Assembly (NCBI GenBank): GCA_001600635.1
Contig: BCKL01000023.1
Location: 177,732-241,731, forward strand
Length of the DNA stretch: 64,000 bases
Direction: 5' to 3'
From: Leucosporidium creatinivorum
Lineage: Eukaryota > Basidiomycota > Microbotryomycetes > Leucosporidiales > Leucosporidiaceae
In this document: in pieces, positions 44,752 through 56,540 of the stretch
Numbering within the stretch: the stretch's first letter is position 1
Layout of the letters: every line of letters starts with the position of its first letter
Program-made: the position numbers and the translations under genes
The notes under the pieces: model-generated
Database searches by the model: none
Told to the model about the DNA's origin: nothing
The model's input: only the letters and a program-made list of their open reading frames with translations

Positions 44752-47341
44752 TCAATCGACCTTCCTCCGCTTCCCCGCCGCCGTCGTCGACAAGCCAATC
44801 GTCTCCTCCCAGCTCGCATGTCGCTCGAGCACACCGGGCGAAGGCGCGCGGGACTCGAACCGAGCGAAATAGCGCGTGAGGGCATAGAAGTCGGGCTCGC
44901 CGTTCGTGGCGGGGGGTTGGCCGGGAGTGGAGGCAGCGGGGGTGGTGTCGTACTGTGATAGTAACGCGAGGTCAGCGCAGAGCGACAAGGAGAAGAGGAG
45001 AGGAGAGAGAACGCACCCGAGCGAGAGCAGGTTTGCCGAGCAACCGAGTGGTGCAGTCGAGGAAGTCGACCATGTCGGCTTCGAAGAGGGAGAGAGGGTA
45101 CTTGGCGTTGAGGCCGAGGAGGTGGGATTCGAGCGTCGAGCCGTTGGGGACGTTGAGGAACTGCGAGGCTCAATTGTCGGTCAGCGATGCTCGGCCGAAA
45201 GAGAGAGGTGAGGAGAGAGAAAAAGAGAGACGCACCTCATGGATCCGATCCCTCATACTCCTCTCAAAGTCCGCCTGCGCGACATCCCGACTCCCAAACA
45301 ACGCCTGCGCCGCCTCGACCAGCTTTGCCCTCTCCTTCTCCCTCTCCCGTTCCTCCTCTTCCTCCTCACTATCACTCTCCTCATCACTCTCCCCATCATC
45401 ACTCCCCTCCTCTACCTCCATCCCACTACTACTCTTCGCAACATTACTCTCCGCCTGATTACTCTGCGCGACCCTCGATGCCCACCCCCTTCCTTCCCAC
45501 ACGCCGCAGCCGACGCCGAAGAGGACTTCAATCGCCGTGGTACCTGTCCAGCCGTCGACGAGGTACCCCTCCAGACAAGCTTGGATGAGGAGCGAGTGCA
45601 GAATCGAGTACCACGAGGCGGTGACGTTGATTTCGATGGTCGAGGCGGCTGAATGCTGGAGGAAGGAGTCGGCGTCGTCCGAGTCGGTGCCGTTGGCCCT
45701 CTCGCGGAGATCGCGAAGGAGGGAGGAAGAGAGGCCGAGAAACTGGGGCACGAGGTCGACGAGCCGTTTCTTCCCTCCTCCACCCTCGGCGCTACCGAGT
45801 CCTTGACCAGGAATGTTGGTCCTCCGTTTGTCAACTCGAGGAGTAGCGGAGAGGAGGGTACAGACTGAGCAGGAAGGGACGCGATGACGGCGACACCAGG
45901 TCGAGTGAGTGGAGGGAAGAATGGAGGTGGCGTAGATGTCTTTGGCTCGGGTGCGCATGGCTTGACCGCGGACGATGCGGTAGTCCATGTGAGGGGTAGC
46001 CGTGATCTCGGAGGAAGAGGAGGAGAAGGCGGAAGGGCCTTGAGCGAAGACGGTCTCCGACTCGCGGTGATGTGAGGAGGAATCGCCGAAGGGCTTGAGG
46101 TCCGAGTCGGGGAGAGGGGCGGACGCTTCCCCATCGACTGCGTTGCCGAATTTGAGGTCGATGAGGGACTGAGCGACGGATGTGGCGCTGCGAGAGGAGG
46201 TAGCTGCGTGGGTGGCCATCGAGTGGTAGAGGGTCGTCGTATCGGGGGACGTGAGGGGCTTGAGAGCGACGAGAGCTTCCACTTCGGCGGAGGATTGAAC
46301 GTCCCGTTCGTCGATCCTATGGAGCGCTTGCTCGGGCGATGGATTGGCCAAGAGCTCCTCCGTCAACCGAGCGAGGGCGACTCGGCGCTCCACCGACGAA
46401 GGGAGGTGACCCTCCAGTCGGTTGGACTTGAGCAAACTAACGCCGAGCTTCCACATGCCCTGCGCCTTGTGCTCTGACTCGAGCCATTCGTCGTCGATGT
46501 CGACTTTGGCGCTGTCGGCGATGGACTCGGCGCGTTGGAGGAGATCGCGGGAGCCGTTTGGGGAGGTGTAGGAGGCGAGCCGGGTGGCCGTGGCGAGGTC
46601 GAGGGTGTAGGAGAGGATGTTGGAGCGGGAGGAGCGGGAAGGGGCGCGAGGTGGGATGGATTGCAAGAGGTGTGAGACGGGGTGTTGAGGTGCGCTGTTG
46701 GAGGAGGGAGGGGAAGAGCGGAGATGGCGGTCAGCGGGGATTCTTGGTCGCGGGTGGTGCTATCGACCTGCAGAAAGCGGCGGATGGTCCCAAATCCCTC
46801 TTCCATCCTTCCCGCTCCTACTCTCCTGCAGAAGCGCGCTGACGTCCCATCGTTATCTCGACCCGAGCCCCGCAACTCGTTCGGAGAGGGCGTTTCTGCT
46901 CGTCGCGATCGCTCTGCCAACGCTACGGGAGCGGCTGCTGACGTCCTACAGCGTTTTAGGACGCTGTGAAACCCTCCAGCGAAGGTCCTTTCACTTCCCC
47001 CGAATCCCTCGCCGAATTAAGAGGCCATCCGAACCAGCCCGCCGGGAGACCAGCGTCTTGCTGGCTCTGAGCTCGCGCCCATCTGATCCGCTGTAGCGCT
47101 GTAATAGCGGAACTCACCGATAACCCTTGGCTTCCCCACTCTGCTGTTGAGCAGTAGCAGGAGCAGGAGCAGGCTGATTGCCCGAAGGAGGCCTCACGCT
47201 CGGGTGGCTCTGGGACCACAACTCGAACTCCCTCCTCGAGATGAAGTGACGGGACTCGGAGCCTTGGAGGGTACGGCCTTGCGCTACCAAATCTGTAGGT
47301 AACGCTGGGATCAAGATGGAGGCGGGGGCGGTGGTCGCCAT
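44752..47341 (-). CDS. Conserved-looking protein of unknown function
   Basis: I do not recognise this protein. It begins MATTAPASILIPALPTDLVA. Central exons hold helical stretches (AQGMWKLGVSLLKSNRLEGH, VERRVALARLTEELLA), a Cys/His-rich segment (HSTWCRRHRVPSCSVCTLLS), an acidic run (DEESDSEEEEEEREREKE), ASWYSILHSLLIQACLEGYL (a hydrophobic patch), and a C-terminus with LNVPNGSTLESHLLGLNAKY and WEETIGLSTTAAGKRRKVD, the last four residues resembling a nuclear localisation signal. The WC-x2-H/C-x2-C arrangement may bind zinc. Intron 1 (46695-47117) is 423 nt. Confidence 0.6.
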
Positions 47342-49004
47342 CCTTGTATTGGCGGGCGGTGGGAGGGCGCTGAGGAGGCGGTCGGGTGTGGGGAAGGGAA
47401 GAGAAGAGGGAGGGAAAGCTGTAGGTTGTTTAGAGAGCGTAGAGGGGAGCCCGAGGGCAACGAAGAGGTGAGCGTAAGATGTAGTGCTGTGGCGCCTTGA
47501 ACGAAACGAGTAGGGAGGAAGCAGAGATCAGTGAGGAGCGATTCGCGGCGAAGTCGAGAAGGGGCAGCTCGGAGCAGGGCAAGTCTCGATTTTGAAAGGC
47601 CTCAATAGTCGAGATTTTCCGCCGGTCAGAGTTGCATTAGACAAGATTGAAAGTTCTTTACACCCAGGTAAGCTCAAAATCGACACTACACCTCGTCATC
47701 CTCCTTCGCGGGGCTCGCTCGGCGCTGGGGTCGAGCTTTGCGCTCGAACGAGCTGCAGATCCAACCCCGGGATCCTAGCTTGCACATCACAGTAAGATAC
47801 AATTGCGCTCCAGTCCCATCGGCCCTCGCCACCATTGCGCGCGGCCTCTTCGCCAGCAGTCGGAACGGTCGGAGCTGAGTTTCCTCGCTACGTAGCAAAG
47901 GCCGAGACGACTTTGTTACATCTCCCTTCGGCTCATCTTACAGACAACATTACTAAGAAGAGGCTCCGAGCTGGCGGAGCGAAGTTTGAGCGCCAGATGC
48001 CCCACGACGCCCCGCCTTACCCGTGACGAACGAGCGCCGAGATTGACACGTCCAATTCTCTCGACTAGGAGAGGTCGAGACTGGGCGCGCTCGTCATACT
48101 TCAGCGTGTCTACTCTAATGTAAGTGGCCAACAATCTGACAGCTCGTCGGAACCTCTCCTCGCCAGACTAGGAAGGCGCTTCGGCGCTCAGAGGCAGCCT
48201 GAGCCCCGCTCGAGAGGAAGGTTCTTGGTGACCAGAGCGGTTACCAAGGTGGCGTCATGCTCTCAGCTGAGGGAAAACGTAAGGGCTTTACTCGACAGCC
48301 CCACAGCCCAGCACAGGTGACCGCTCGTCTGCAACAGGGGAGGAGGTCCACGACCGAGAGCTCGGCGCAATCGGCGCGAGTGCTCTCTTCGCCTGCTATC
48401 CCTTCGGGGTTCTCTACCACATCGAAAACGAATTGATGCGATATCATAGCTGAGCGGAGAGTCAGAGTAGAGCATGGTAGCCTGCAGAGCGCCGCGAGGA
48501 GGCAGCGCCGAACCTCGACCGAACAAGCAAGTAGCGAGCTACGAGCGCTCAGAGGCGGTTTCTTCGAGCTGTGAGACCCCCAGCATGGTACTTTGAGGTA
48601 GTCCGTTCACTCTACAGAGCCTCAAGTCCCCTCTCTCCACCCTACCCGATTCTCGGCGTTCGCAATCCCCCCTCTCGTTCCCCCTCTCCAGCTTGAATCT
48701 CGCCTTTCTTTCCCCACCACCCAGCGGTGTCTGACGAAGCTATTCCTGCTGTCTCCCACCCTGTTGCCTCTGCCTCGACACCACCTCCGCCGATCCCCTT
48801 TCACAAGGCCTCGCCTTTCGCATCTCGGTCGCCTCCCTCGCTATTTCCTCCCTCCTCTCTCGTCAACCACCTTCGACACGACGATGCACCGCACTGCGCT
48901 GCATACCCTCTACTAGGCTACATTCCCCCACCTGCTCCCTCCAGCGTCCAGCTTCCTCCTAGGGCTCTCAATCTCAACGCACAACAATCCCCGCCAACTC
49001 GCAG
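47342..49004. other. Intergenic region
   Basis: About 1.66 kb between the unknown gene's start and the channel gene's start. Short open frames (for example 48241-48447) do not resemble proteins. The last 200 bp before 49005 are open in more than one frame, so the channel's true start might lie upstream. Confidence 0.5.
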
Positions 49005-52000
49005 ATGGGCTCCGCTCGCCTTGACAGCAGCAGAACGGAAGCAAGCAGCACCTCAGCACCTCCCTCCGCAAGTCCTACCACCTCCTCGGCATCAGCCAAC
49101 AAGTCAACAGAAGGAGAAGGAGGCGATCAGGTGCTTCTCGAGCGCTCAGCTTCCATCAACGATGAGGAGGAGGAGGAGGAGGAGGAAGGCGTACGAGCAG
49201 AGGTGGAGGAACACGAGAAGATTGAGCCGAGAAAGCGTTGGTGGAGCCGCCCTACTGAGCAGCAGGGGCGAGTCGAGCCAGAGGGGGAGTACGAGCTAGA
49301 ACGAGCAGTCAAGCATCGTTACCTGCCCATCTTGAGTGGGCTGGTATGTCCGTTCAGTGTGCTGTTGGATGTGAGTACCTCTCCGCTGCTTCAGCTCGGA
49401 GCGAGCTGACCTGTTGGGACGGTGCAGATTCCTGGCTTGACCGAGCGGGTAGGTTTCGGCAGTGATGCGCTGGTCTGAGTGGGGGAGCTGACCGTTGAGA
49501 TGTGTACAGTGGTACGTTAGGACTAATGGCTATACCGTCGTCGAGACGCAGCCCAACCCCGTTAGCACGTCGACCACCCTTCCCCATCTCGGCGCCGGCG
49601 CTCACCCTCCCTCTCCCTGTCCTCTCCCACCGCTTCAAAAACAGTCCTCGACATCGGCCAAGCGATCTCCATGGCCCTCGGCGTGCTCGCCAACCTCGGC
49701 CTCATCATGCGGTTCCTCGAGCGCAAGCCCTACGCCGGAACTTGGGTCGCTATCATCGCACTCACAGCGCATGATATCATCAATATCACCATTGTCGTTA
49801 CGTTTGGAGTGGTGCACCGGATTGATGATGGATTTGTACGTCGCTGTGTTGGGAGGGAGAGGAGAGGAGAGGGGAGAGACCCGAGCTGACCGAGTGGAAC
49901 GGCTGAGCAGACTTATGGAGACGCGTATTGGATGACGGTCGCCTCGACGGTCGCTTCCGTCGTCTGTAACATCACCCTCATCATCGACCTGGTGCGGACC
50001 AAGGAGTTCAAGAAGTATGGTGAGTTCGTTCGGCGCTCGCTTCATCCTCGAGACGGGCTCGCACTGACTGTGAGGCTCGACTCCTAGGATCCGGCTTAAC
50101 GGAGAAACAACGCTCCCTCGTCATCGCCGTGATGCTCTTCCTCTGCTACGTCGGCCTCGGCTCCCTCTGCTTCTCCTTCCTCATCCCCGAGCTCTCCTGT
50201 TCGTCTCTCTTTCCCTCCCTCCCTCCTCCTCCTCCTCCTCCTCACTAACCCTTGCCCATCGATGATAACACAGACATCGACTCCCTCTACTTCACCATCT
50301 GCACCGTCTCCTCGGTCGGGTTCGGCGACATCCTGCCCACCTCGACCGGGTCGCGAGTCTTCTCCTTCTTCTACGACGTCTGCGGATTGATCCTCCTCGC
50401 CTTCACCATCGCCATTGCGAGGGAAACTATTATTGAGACGTTTGAAGCGTCCTACAGGGCTAGGAGGGACGTGTTGGCCAAGAGGGCGAAGGAGAGGAAG
50501 GAGGAGAAGAGGAGGAGAGCGAGGGAGAGGAGGGATAGGAGGGAGGCGGAGCTGAGGGTCAAGCTGGAGAGGGGGGAGGCTCTGGTGGAGAAGAGTGAGG
50601 AGCAGGACGCGCCGTCGGTGTTCTTGCCGGCGAGAGGCAGAGGTGGAGGAGGAGGAGGCGCTTCGGCGACCGTGTCGGTGTGCGCTACGACAGCTGCTGC
50701 GAGGGCTGTAGGAGCTGCTCAGAGGGAGTTGGACTATAATGAGGAGAAGGCGGCGGGGGTTAGTACTTGGCGGGCGCTGTTACGGAGGGTGTTGAGGCGG
50801 TATGGGTGGCTGGAGAGCTGGACGCCGAGGATTAAGACGATGGATGTTGTCGAGCAGGGAGAGACGGCGGTCGAGTTGGAGGGTGGCGCACCGCTAGGGA
50901 GATCCCTCACCTCGAGCAGCTCGGCTACGGGGATGAGCTCGGTCATTTCGGAGGAGAAGTTCAAGACATTTAGGAAGCAGCTGCAGGATGAGCAGGTGAG
51001 TTCCGAGCTTTCTTCTGCGCTTGAGTCGGTCGCTGATCCCTCTTGAACAGCAAAACGAGTTTCGTATAAAGCTCAGTATCGCCCTCTCCCTCTTCTTTGT
51101 CTTCTGGCTGGTGGGAGCCGCCGTCTTCCACGCTACAGGTTCGCCCTTCTTCTCCAAGCCGAGGAGACTGCTTGCTGACCTGTCTCGCGGCTGGCAGAGA
51201 AGTGGTCGTACTTTGAAGCGCTGTACTTCTGCTTCATCTTCTTCACGACTATCGGATACGGCGACTTCTCGCCCAAGAGCTCGTAAGCCTCTCGTCGCGA
51301 CTTCTCCGTTCGCCGAGCTGAGCTTGCCTCCTCGCAGAGCCGGACGAGCGTTCTTCATCGCGTGGGCTCTGTTCGGTATCGCTAATATGGTGAGTAGGGT
51401 GGCCGGCTCGTGCACAGCGACGCCCGAGACTCCTTCGGCGATTCCTCGCTGACTGTCCTCGCCTCACAGACGCTCACCCTCTCCGGTCGGTCCTTCTACT
51501 GCCTTGACTATTAACCCCAACTAACATCTCCCTCTTCCAGTCGTCACCGAGACCTGGTCATCCCGCTACAAGTCCTCAATCATCGACGGCAAAGCTCGGC
51601 GGCGGATCCGTCGAGTTGGTCGCCGAGGCGCTCAATCGGGGGAGAGCAATATTCTTCGCCTCCTCGCGCTCGAGGGGTTCGAGCATGAGAACGAGCTGGA
51701 GGCTAAGGACCTTCCTACGAAGCTCATGGATGCTGTGAGAGGGTTTCATGAACATGCGAGGTACTTCATGGTGCGTCCGCTCTCTCTCCCTTTTCCCCTC
51801 CTCTCCTCAGGTGAACTGAACTGAGCTGGCTCGTCTCGCACAATAGCTCGGACGTACTGGAGACCCGCCTGAGCAGTATCGCAACCTCGTCGATGCGGCC
51901 AGCGGCTTCGACGAGGAGTTCGGCAAGCTCGTCGACGACGGATCGCTCACCGAAGCGGGAGGAGGCGAGACTCGTCACTTCCTCTTCATGGTCTCGTACG

Positions 52001-52754
52001 AGCGTGAGCAGTGCTCTCTCGCATCTGTGCTCTCTCATTGCTGAGTGGTCTCGCCCATCCGACAGGCCAATTCGACACCCTCCTCGACGCCGCCGAGCAG
52101 CTCAGTCAAGTCTTCAAGAGTCACGTGGACGAGCTGGAAACGATGCGCAAGCTCAATGCAGAGCTACGACAGGCCTTACTGGACGTCGCGGCTACTTCCG
52201 CGGCAGGAGCAGAGGACGAGGATGATGAGGGAGAGGACGAGGAGATCGAGGAGGAGAGCGCTGAGGCGCACGAGGTGAAGAAGCCGTCGCTTCTTCCTTT
52301 CATCAAGAGGCCGCCTGGAGGATTCGGCGACGAGGAGGTCGAAGAAGAGGTAGAGAGGGAGATCGACGACGCAACTACGGACGATGGGAGTGAGGATCCC
52401 CATCGCCCTTCGCGCAGAGCTTCGGCTTCCACCTCTCAGCCTCCTTCGACTCCTGCCCCTTCGACCGCAGGCGACACTCTCCGCGCTTCTTCGGCGATGC
52501 TCCATCGCATCAGCACCTCCACTTCACCTACCGCCACCACTCGACTCGGCGGAACGGACCCTCCCACTCCCACAAACGAATCGGCGTCTACCTCTCCTGC
52601 GACGCCGATAAATCCGAGCAGTCTCGGCATCAGTCGCACGCCAACGCAGCTCACTTTCTCTGAGCCGAGCCGAGCGGACGGGAGGGATATTGGAAGCAGA
52701 AGAACGGGGCTGTTCTCGAGGAAGGGGAAGAGGAGGGATTCGGAGGGCGCTTAA
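49005..52754 (+). CDS. TOK1: TOK1-type two-pore outward-rectifier potassium channel
   Basis: This is a fungal eight-helix, two-pore-domain potassium channel of the plasma membrane. The N-terminal part is a low-complexity cytosolic region with an acidic run. It is followed by LPILSGLVCPFSVLLD, MALGVLANLGLIMRFLERKP, TWVAIIALTAHDIINITIVV and DAYWMTVASTVASVVC. The first pore is YIDSLYFTICTVSSVGFGD with filter VGFGD. The loop DVCGLILLAFTIAIARETII and a long charged cytosolic linker precede a second pore pair, ALYFCFIFFTTIGYGDFS, with filter IGYGD. The tail holds helical/acidic (EEEVEREIDDATTDDG) and Ser/Pro-rich segments. About thirteen exons. The start chosen is the first Met in frame at 49005; an upstream coding exon is possible. 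Confidence 0.88.
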
Positions 52755-53143
52755 ACGGAGCTCGAGGTCTTGTCATTACAGTTGCGAGCTTATGTACTGT
52801 TGTGCGTTATTTATTTTAGCTGTTGGAACTAGCTGTGAGCGTCGGTCATTCGATTTTTTTCGAGCCAGCTTCGCCGAGAGCCCCGTTGCGATTCCGAAGG
52901 TATCGCCGAGCGGACTTGAGCGCTATGAAGCCTCCGCTGAGGGCTCTCGTTGTACCTTGGTCAATGAAGGAGGTCTCCGAAGCCTCTGGACAAAGAACGA
53001 GCTCTCTGTAACCCTTCAGCTCGCTCGCCGAGCCCCTCAATGATCAATCGCCCTTCGCCGAGATCGTTCATATCGCTCCTTACAGCCTATCGCGCATCCT
53101 CTTACTCGTACATATTTACCCTCCTACATTTTAAGCTTGTCTC
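52755..53143. other. Convergent intergenic region
   Basis: This stretch of 389 bp lies between the 3' ends of the channel gene and the small membrane protein gene. Besides the words TCGCCGAG/CTCGCCGA I see nothing notable. Confidence 0.5.
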
Positions 53144-53593
53144 TTACGCCACGCGCGCCGGTCCGCTGATCGCAGGGTCGTAAGGAGGGGAAACCTGGGT
53201 CGTCGCGCTGTCGGTCCTCTCCATCCCGACTTCGAGGTCGGCGAGCTTGAGGTTGAACGCGGCTGTAAATGTAAGAGTGTAAGCTGTCACTCCCTGTCCG
53301 CTGCCCGCCCTCAGAGACCCACCTTCCGTATCGCCGAGCCTCCCATCGTCGACTGCTCGCTCCTGGAGCGCGATATCTCCCCTCCTCACCAGCTTGCCGC
53401 CCGACTGGATGGGGGTAGCTTCATTCCTCTTGCGCGCCTTTCTGCTCCTCCAAGCGATACAGGCCCAGGCGATGCCAGTGACGAGGAGAATGGCGGCGAT
53501 GGGAAGGACGACAAAGAGGAGAACGCTAAGGCCAGGTGGGATGTCGGCGGGAGGGTCGTCCCTGGTGGTGTTGAAGGGAGGAGGGAAGTTCAT
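53144..53593 (-). CDS. Small single-pass membrane protein of unknown function
   Basis: The protein starts MNFPPPFNTTRDDPPADIPP and has one membrane helix (GLSVLLFVVLPIAAILLVTG) followed by a basic stop-transfer (WRSRKARKRNE). A cytosolic tail holds QERAVDDGRLGDTEG, and after a segment of exactly 60 nt with GT...AG ends come FNLKLADLEVGMERTDSAT and the end AISGPARVA. The 60 nt segment (gtgggtctct to acatttacag, about 53262-53321) is in frame without stop codons, so both spliced and unspliced messages would code. No family recognised. Confidence 0.6.
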   Translation of the reverse strand: MNFPPPFNTTRDDPPADIPPGLSVLLFVVLPIAAILLVTGIAWACIAWRSRKARKRNEATPIQSGGKLVRRGDIALQERAVDDGRLGDTEGGSLRAGSGQGVTAYTLTFTAAFNLKLADLEVGMERTDSATTQVSPPYDPAISGPARVA

Positions 53594-54541
53594 TTTGAGA
53601 GCTGTAGGTGAGCCGAAGACGAGATGAAGAGTAGCGAGCGAGTGGGAGGAGCGAGAGAAGGGAATTCGACTTTGACGCCGAAAGCTCTTCGCTTTCGGAC
53701 CCTGGCGAGGCACTCTACTGCCCTACAGCAGCGATTGTACGAGTGAAAGTACTTGTAACTAGTCATACTCTGCTCTGCAGCGCTACTCTCGTCGGGTAGC
53801 CTTTTTTCGATAGCTTGGGCATCGGCTACGCTCGCCGCTCGGCGAAGACGTCTTTGCTCGGCAAATGAGACAGAAAATGAGTGCCAGCGTTTCGTGGCTC
53901 AGCCGACACTGCACATACTGCACTCACGCCGAGCACTAGCGCCCTTTACCGCAACTTCGGCGCTCGGCGCTCGAGATCGCACCCTTAAAGACTCGGTCGA
54001 GACTTTAAATAATCGCAGAAGATACAACTCACCTTTACGTCCCCTCGAGCGAACAAGGAGCCTCACTGCTCCGCTGCAGCTCGTCTCGACTGGAACACCT
54101 TAGCGCTCGACTTCGGCGATGCTGGCGACCACATCACGTTCTCAAGCAGCCAAAGCTGATCACGCAGCAATACTGTTCATACCCTTTCGACTTACGACCG
54201 CTCTCCATGAGCTCTCCAACTGCCTGAAAGCCGCCCCTCGACCGAGAGCCGAAACGCTTCGCGACCGCCTCCAGACAGACGGAATGGCGCAGAGGCCGAA
54301 GTGGGGGCGAGAAGGCCACAGACGACTACACAGGAAGCTCTGCAACAGCAGGCGACTCTCGCGACGGTAATGGCAGGCCGTGAATCTCGGAATAAGCTTT
54401 CGAGCCTTCGGCGCTCATTTCGGCTTCGCTTCGGACCGTCTCTCGACTCGCTCGTTGACCTGTAATGCGGCTGGTATGCACCCTGCATTGCCATGTACCA
54501 CAAAAAAGGCTCTTCTCGCTTGAAGAGCACCCAAAAGCGCT
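53594..54541. other. Intergenic region rich in CTCGGCG-type words
   Basis: About 950 bp. The area 53810-54120 is packed with tcggcg and cgccga words (ctcgccgctcggcgaagacg, ttcggcgctcggcgctcgag). It holds the upstream region of the small membrane protein and the 3' end of RPL15. No gene is visible. Confidence 0.5.
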
Positions 54542-55892
54542 CTACCTGTAGCGGCGGAGCGAGAGGGTGTTGTGCTTGCGCCACTGGGCCGTCTTGGGCT
54601 GGTGGTTGTGGCGGTGACCCTTTCCAATACCACGGTTCTATTGCGTGTAGGAGAGCAGAGGTCAGCGAGAGTTCTGCTGGCGAGCATCGCCGAAAGGGAG
54701 CGCCGAAGGGGGGCTTCGGCGGAGAGGAAGCGCCGAGACGACGTTCCGAGGGCGGATGGAGGGAGCGGATGGCGGCGGCACGGATCGATAGGAAGGTGGA
54801 AAGATGGTGGAGATGATGATGAGGTGCAAAGACCAGGACGCACCTTCTTTCCGGCGGCGGTAAGACCACGGGCCTCACGACGCTTGTGGACGGGGTTGCA
54901 GATCCAGTTGATGCGAGCATCGCGACGGATAGCCTTGTGGGAGGGGTCGACGAGGATGACCTCGAAGTACTTGTAGACACCATCCTGGTTGATCCAGTAC
55001 GAGTTGAGGACGCGCATGCCTCCGCAACGACGGGCGACACGCTCCTCGGCGGTCGAGCGAAGGGAACGCTGGAACTTGAGGTGGTTGACTCCCTGGTTGG
55101 TGGGCTTTCCGAACGTAGCTCCTAGAGACGGGCGAGCGGGTCAGCCAACTGGCCGAATCGGCGCTGCTCGGCGCGGCCTCAGGGGTTCGAGGGAGACGCA
55201 CCCTTCTTGACGGGCTTTTTGCGGTTACCACGGCGAACGCGGATACGGTAGATAACGAAGCCCTGCTTGGACTGTGTAGGGCGACGAAGTGGAGGAAGGT
55301 CAGCTCCGCGTCCGCGCAGGGAAAAAATGCTGCCCAAGTCCGTCGAGCCCTCTCCAACAGCGCAAGCGGGCAGCAGGACGACAAGGGGATGGGGCGAAAA
55401 GTGTAGTCGAATGATAGGAATGGTTCGGCGTGGTTCTGAGAGTCGTAGGGGAGGCGTAGATCGTGTGAAGGGCGAATCGGGCGTGGGTTTGTGTGTGCGT
55501 CGTAGGGCGTCCTGCTGCCGTCCTGCAGCCTCTGCTGCCCTCCCAAACTCTGCTCCAACATCGTACAGACTCCCTGCCGGCGCCAGAACTGATCCCGTAC
55601 AGCCCTGCCCTCTCCCTGCTCTCCTCCGGCAATTCCCTCCTCCTGCCCAGCCTCGTCTCGTCGCAGCTTCTCACCTTGTAACCGAGGCGGCGGGCCTTGT
55701 CGGGGCGCGAGGGGCGCGAAGCACGGTGGCAGACGTTCAACTGCCTGTACTCCCAGCAGCGGACGCGGAGGAGGAAGCGGAGGACGTCCGACTGCTTGCG
55801 CTTGTGAAGCTCGGCGATGTACCTGTTTGGCGAGGTGTGAGTAGGCGCATCATGTGCGGAGTAGTACAGGGAACAAACTTGTAAGCTCCCAT
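54542..55892 (-). CDS. RPL15: Cytosolic large-subunit ribosomal protein eL15
   Basis: eL15 is a component of the cytosolic 60S ribosomal subunit. Exons are MGAYK (five codons), then [40 protein letters not shown] and DKARRLGYK; then [20 protein letters not shown]; then [60 protein letters not shown] and [20 protein letters not shown]; and the final exon [20 protein letters not shown], ending SLRRYR. All family landmarks are present and the order matches eL15. The promoter and first two exons are partly duplicated at about 59388-59686. Confidence 0.95.
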
Positions 55893-56072
55893 GGCTGTAC
55901 AACGACAGGAAGAACGTGTAAGCTCCCTTGACCTCGACGATTCAGACCAGGGCGAGTTTGTAGGCGAGTGGGAGGGTGAGAGTGACCGGGAATATATCCA
56001 GTGGATGGCTATGGTTGATGTGGGTGGTCAGGGCTGCAGCTTACCGAGATCTGGCTTCGAAAGAACACGAAG
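55785..56072. repeat. Source copy of the RPL15 5' duplication
   Basis: This is the RPL15 promoter, exon 1 and start of exon 2, with a second copy in the same orientation at about 59388-59686. Shared words include gactgcttgcgcttgt, gtaggcgagt and cgagatctggcttcgaaagaacac. It is the intact version. Confidence 0.85.
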
Positions 56073-56540
56073 AAGAGGCAAGCCTTGCCGCCAGCGCAAA
56101 GTCGACTTCGCCCACCTAAAGTGCATGTACTCAGGTGCAGCCAAAATCGCAGAGTGGTGCAGGTAATGAGAGCTGGATGCCATTGAGTGTTTGAGGTGAC
56201 TGGGATTGATTCTGTAGCCGATTCGACTCCTTACGCTCCCCTCGAGCCTCCAGCGCCTTCGCAGGCCTCGGTCCAGCTCTCGCCGCGCTGCACCTGCTCG
56301 ATAGCAGGAACCACGGCTCGTTGAGGTGTTTTACTTCGTATTCCAACCCTCTTAGCACCCTGCCGATGTCTCTAGAGTCATCTCGTGGCCTCGAAGCTCG
56401 CGAGAAGGGTACGGGATCCTCGCCGAGCTCTCGAGCAAGCGTGTAACTATCGGAACAAGCGACTTTCAAGCTACAGGGTGGTAGTACACAGAAGGACAGC
56501 TACAGCAACACTCCAACTGATATCAGCAAGCAAGCACATC
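55893..56540. other. RPL15 upstream region and lipase 3' flank
   Basis: The first 180 bp beyond the RPL15 start are duplicated at about 59495-59686. From about 56073 the sequence is unique, running into the 3' end of the lipase gene. The segment gggaatatatccagtgg near 55990 resembles an AT-rich promoter core. No gene is visible. Confidence 0.5.

Noticed and set aside
48241-48526. Short open frames in the 1.6 kb region before the TOK1 gene
   Set aside because: A stretch resembling GEEVHDRELGAIGASALFAC is protein-like, but it is only about 38 codons, has no start or splice context and lies between overlapping frames.
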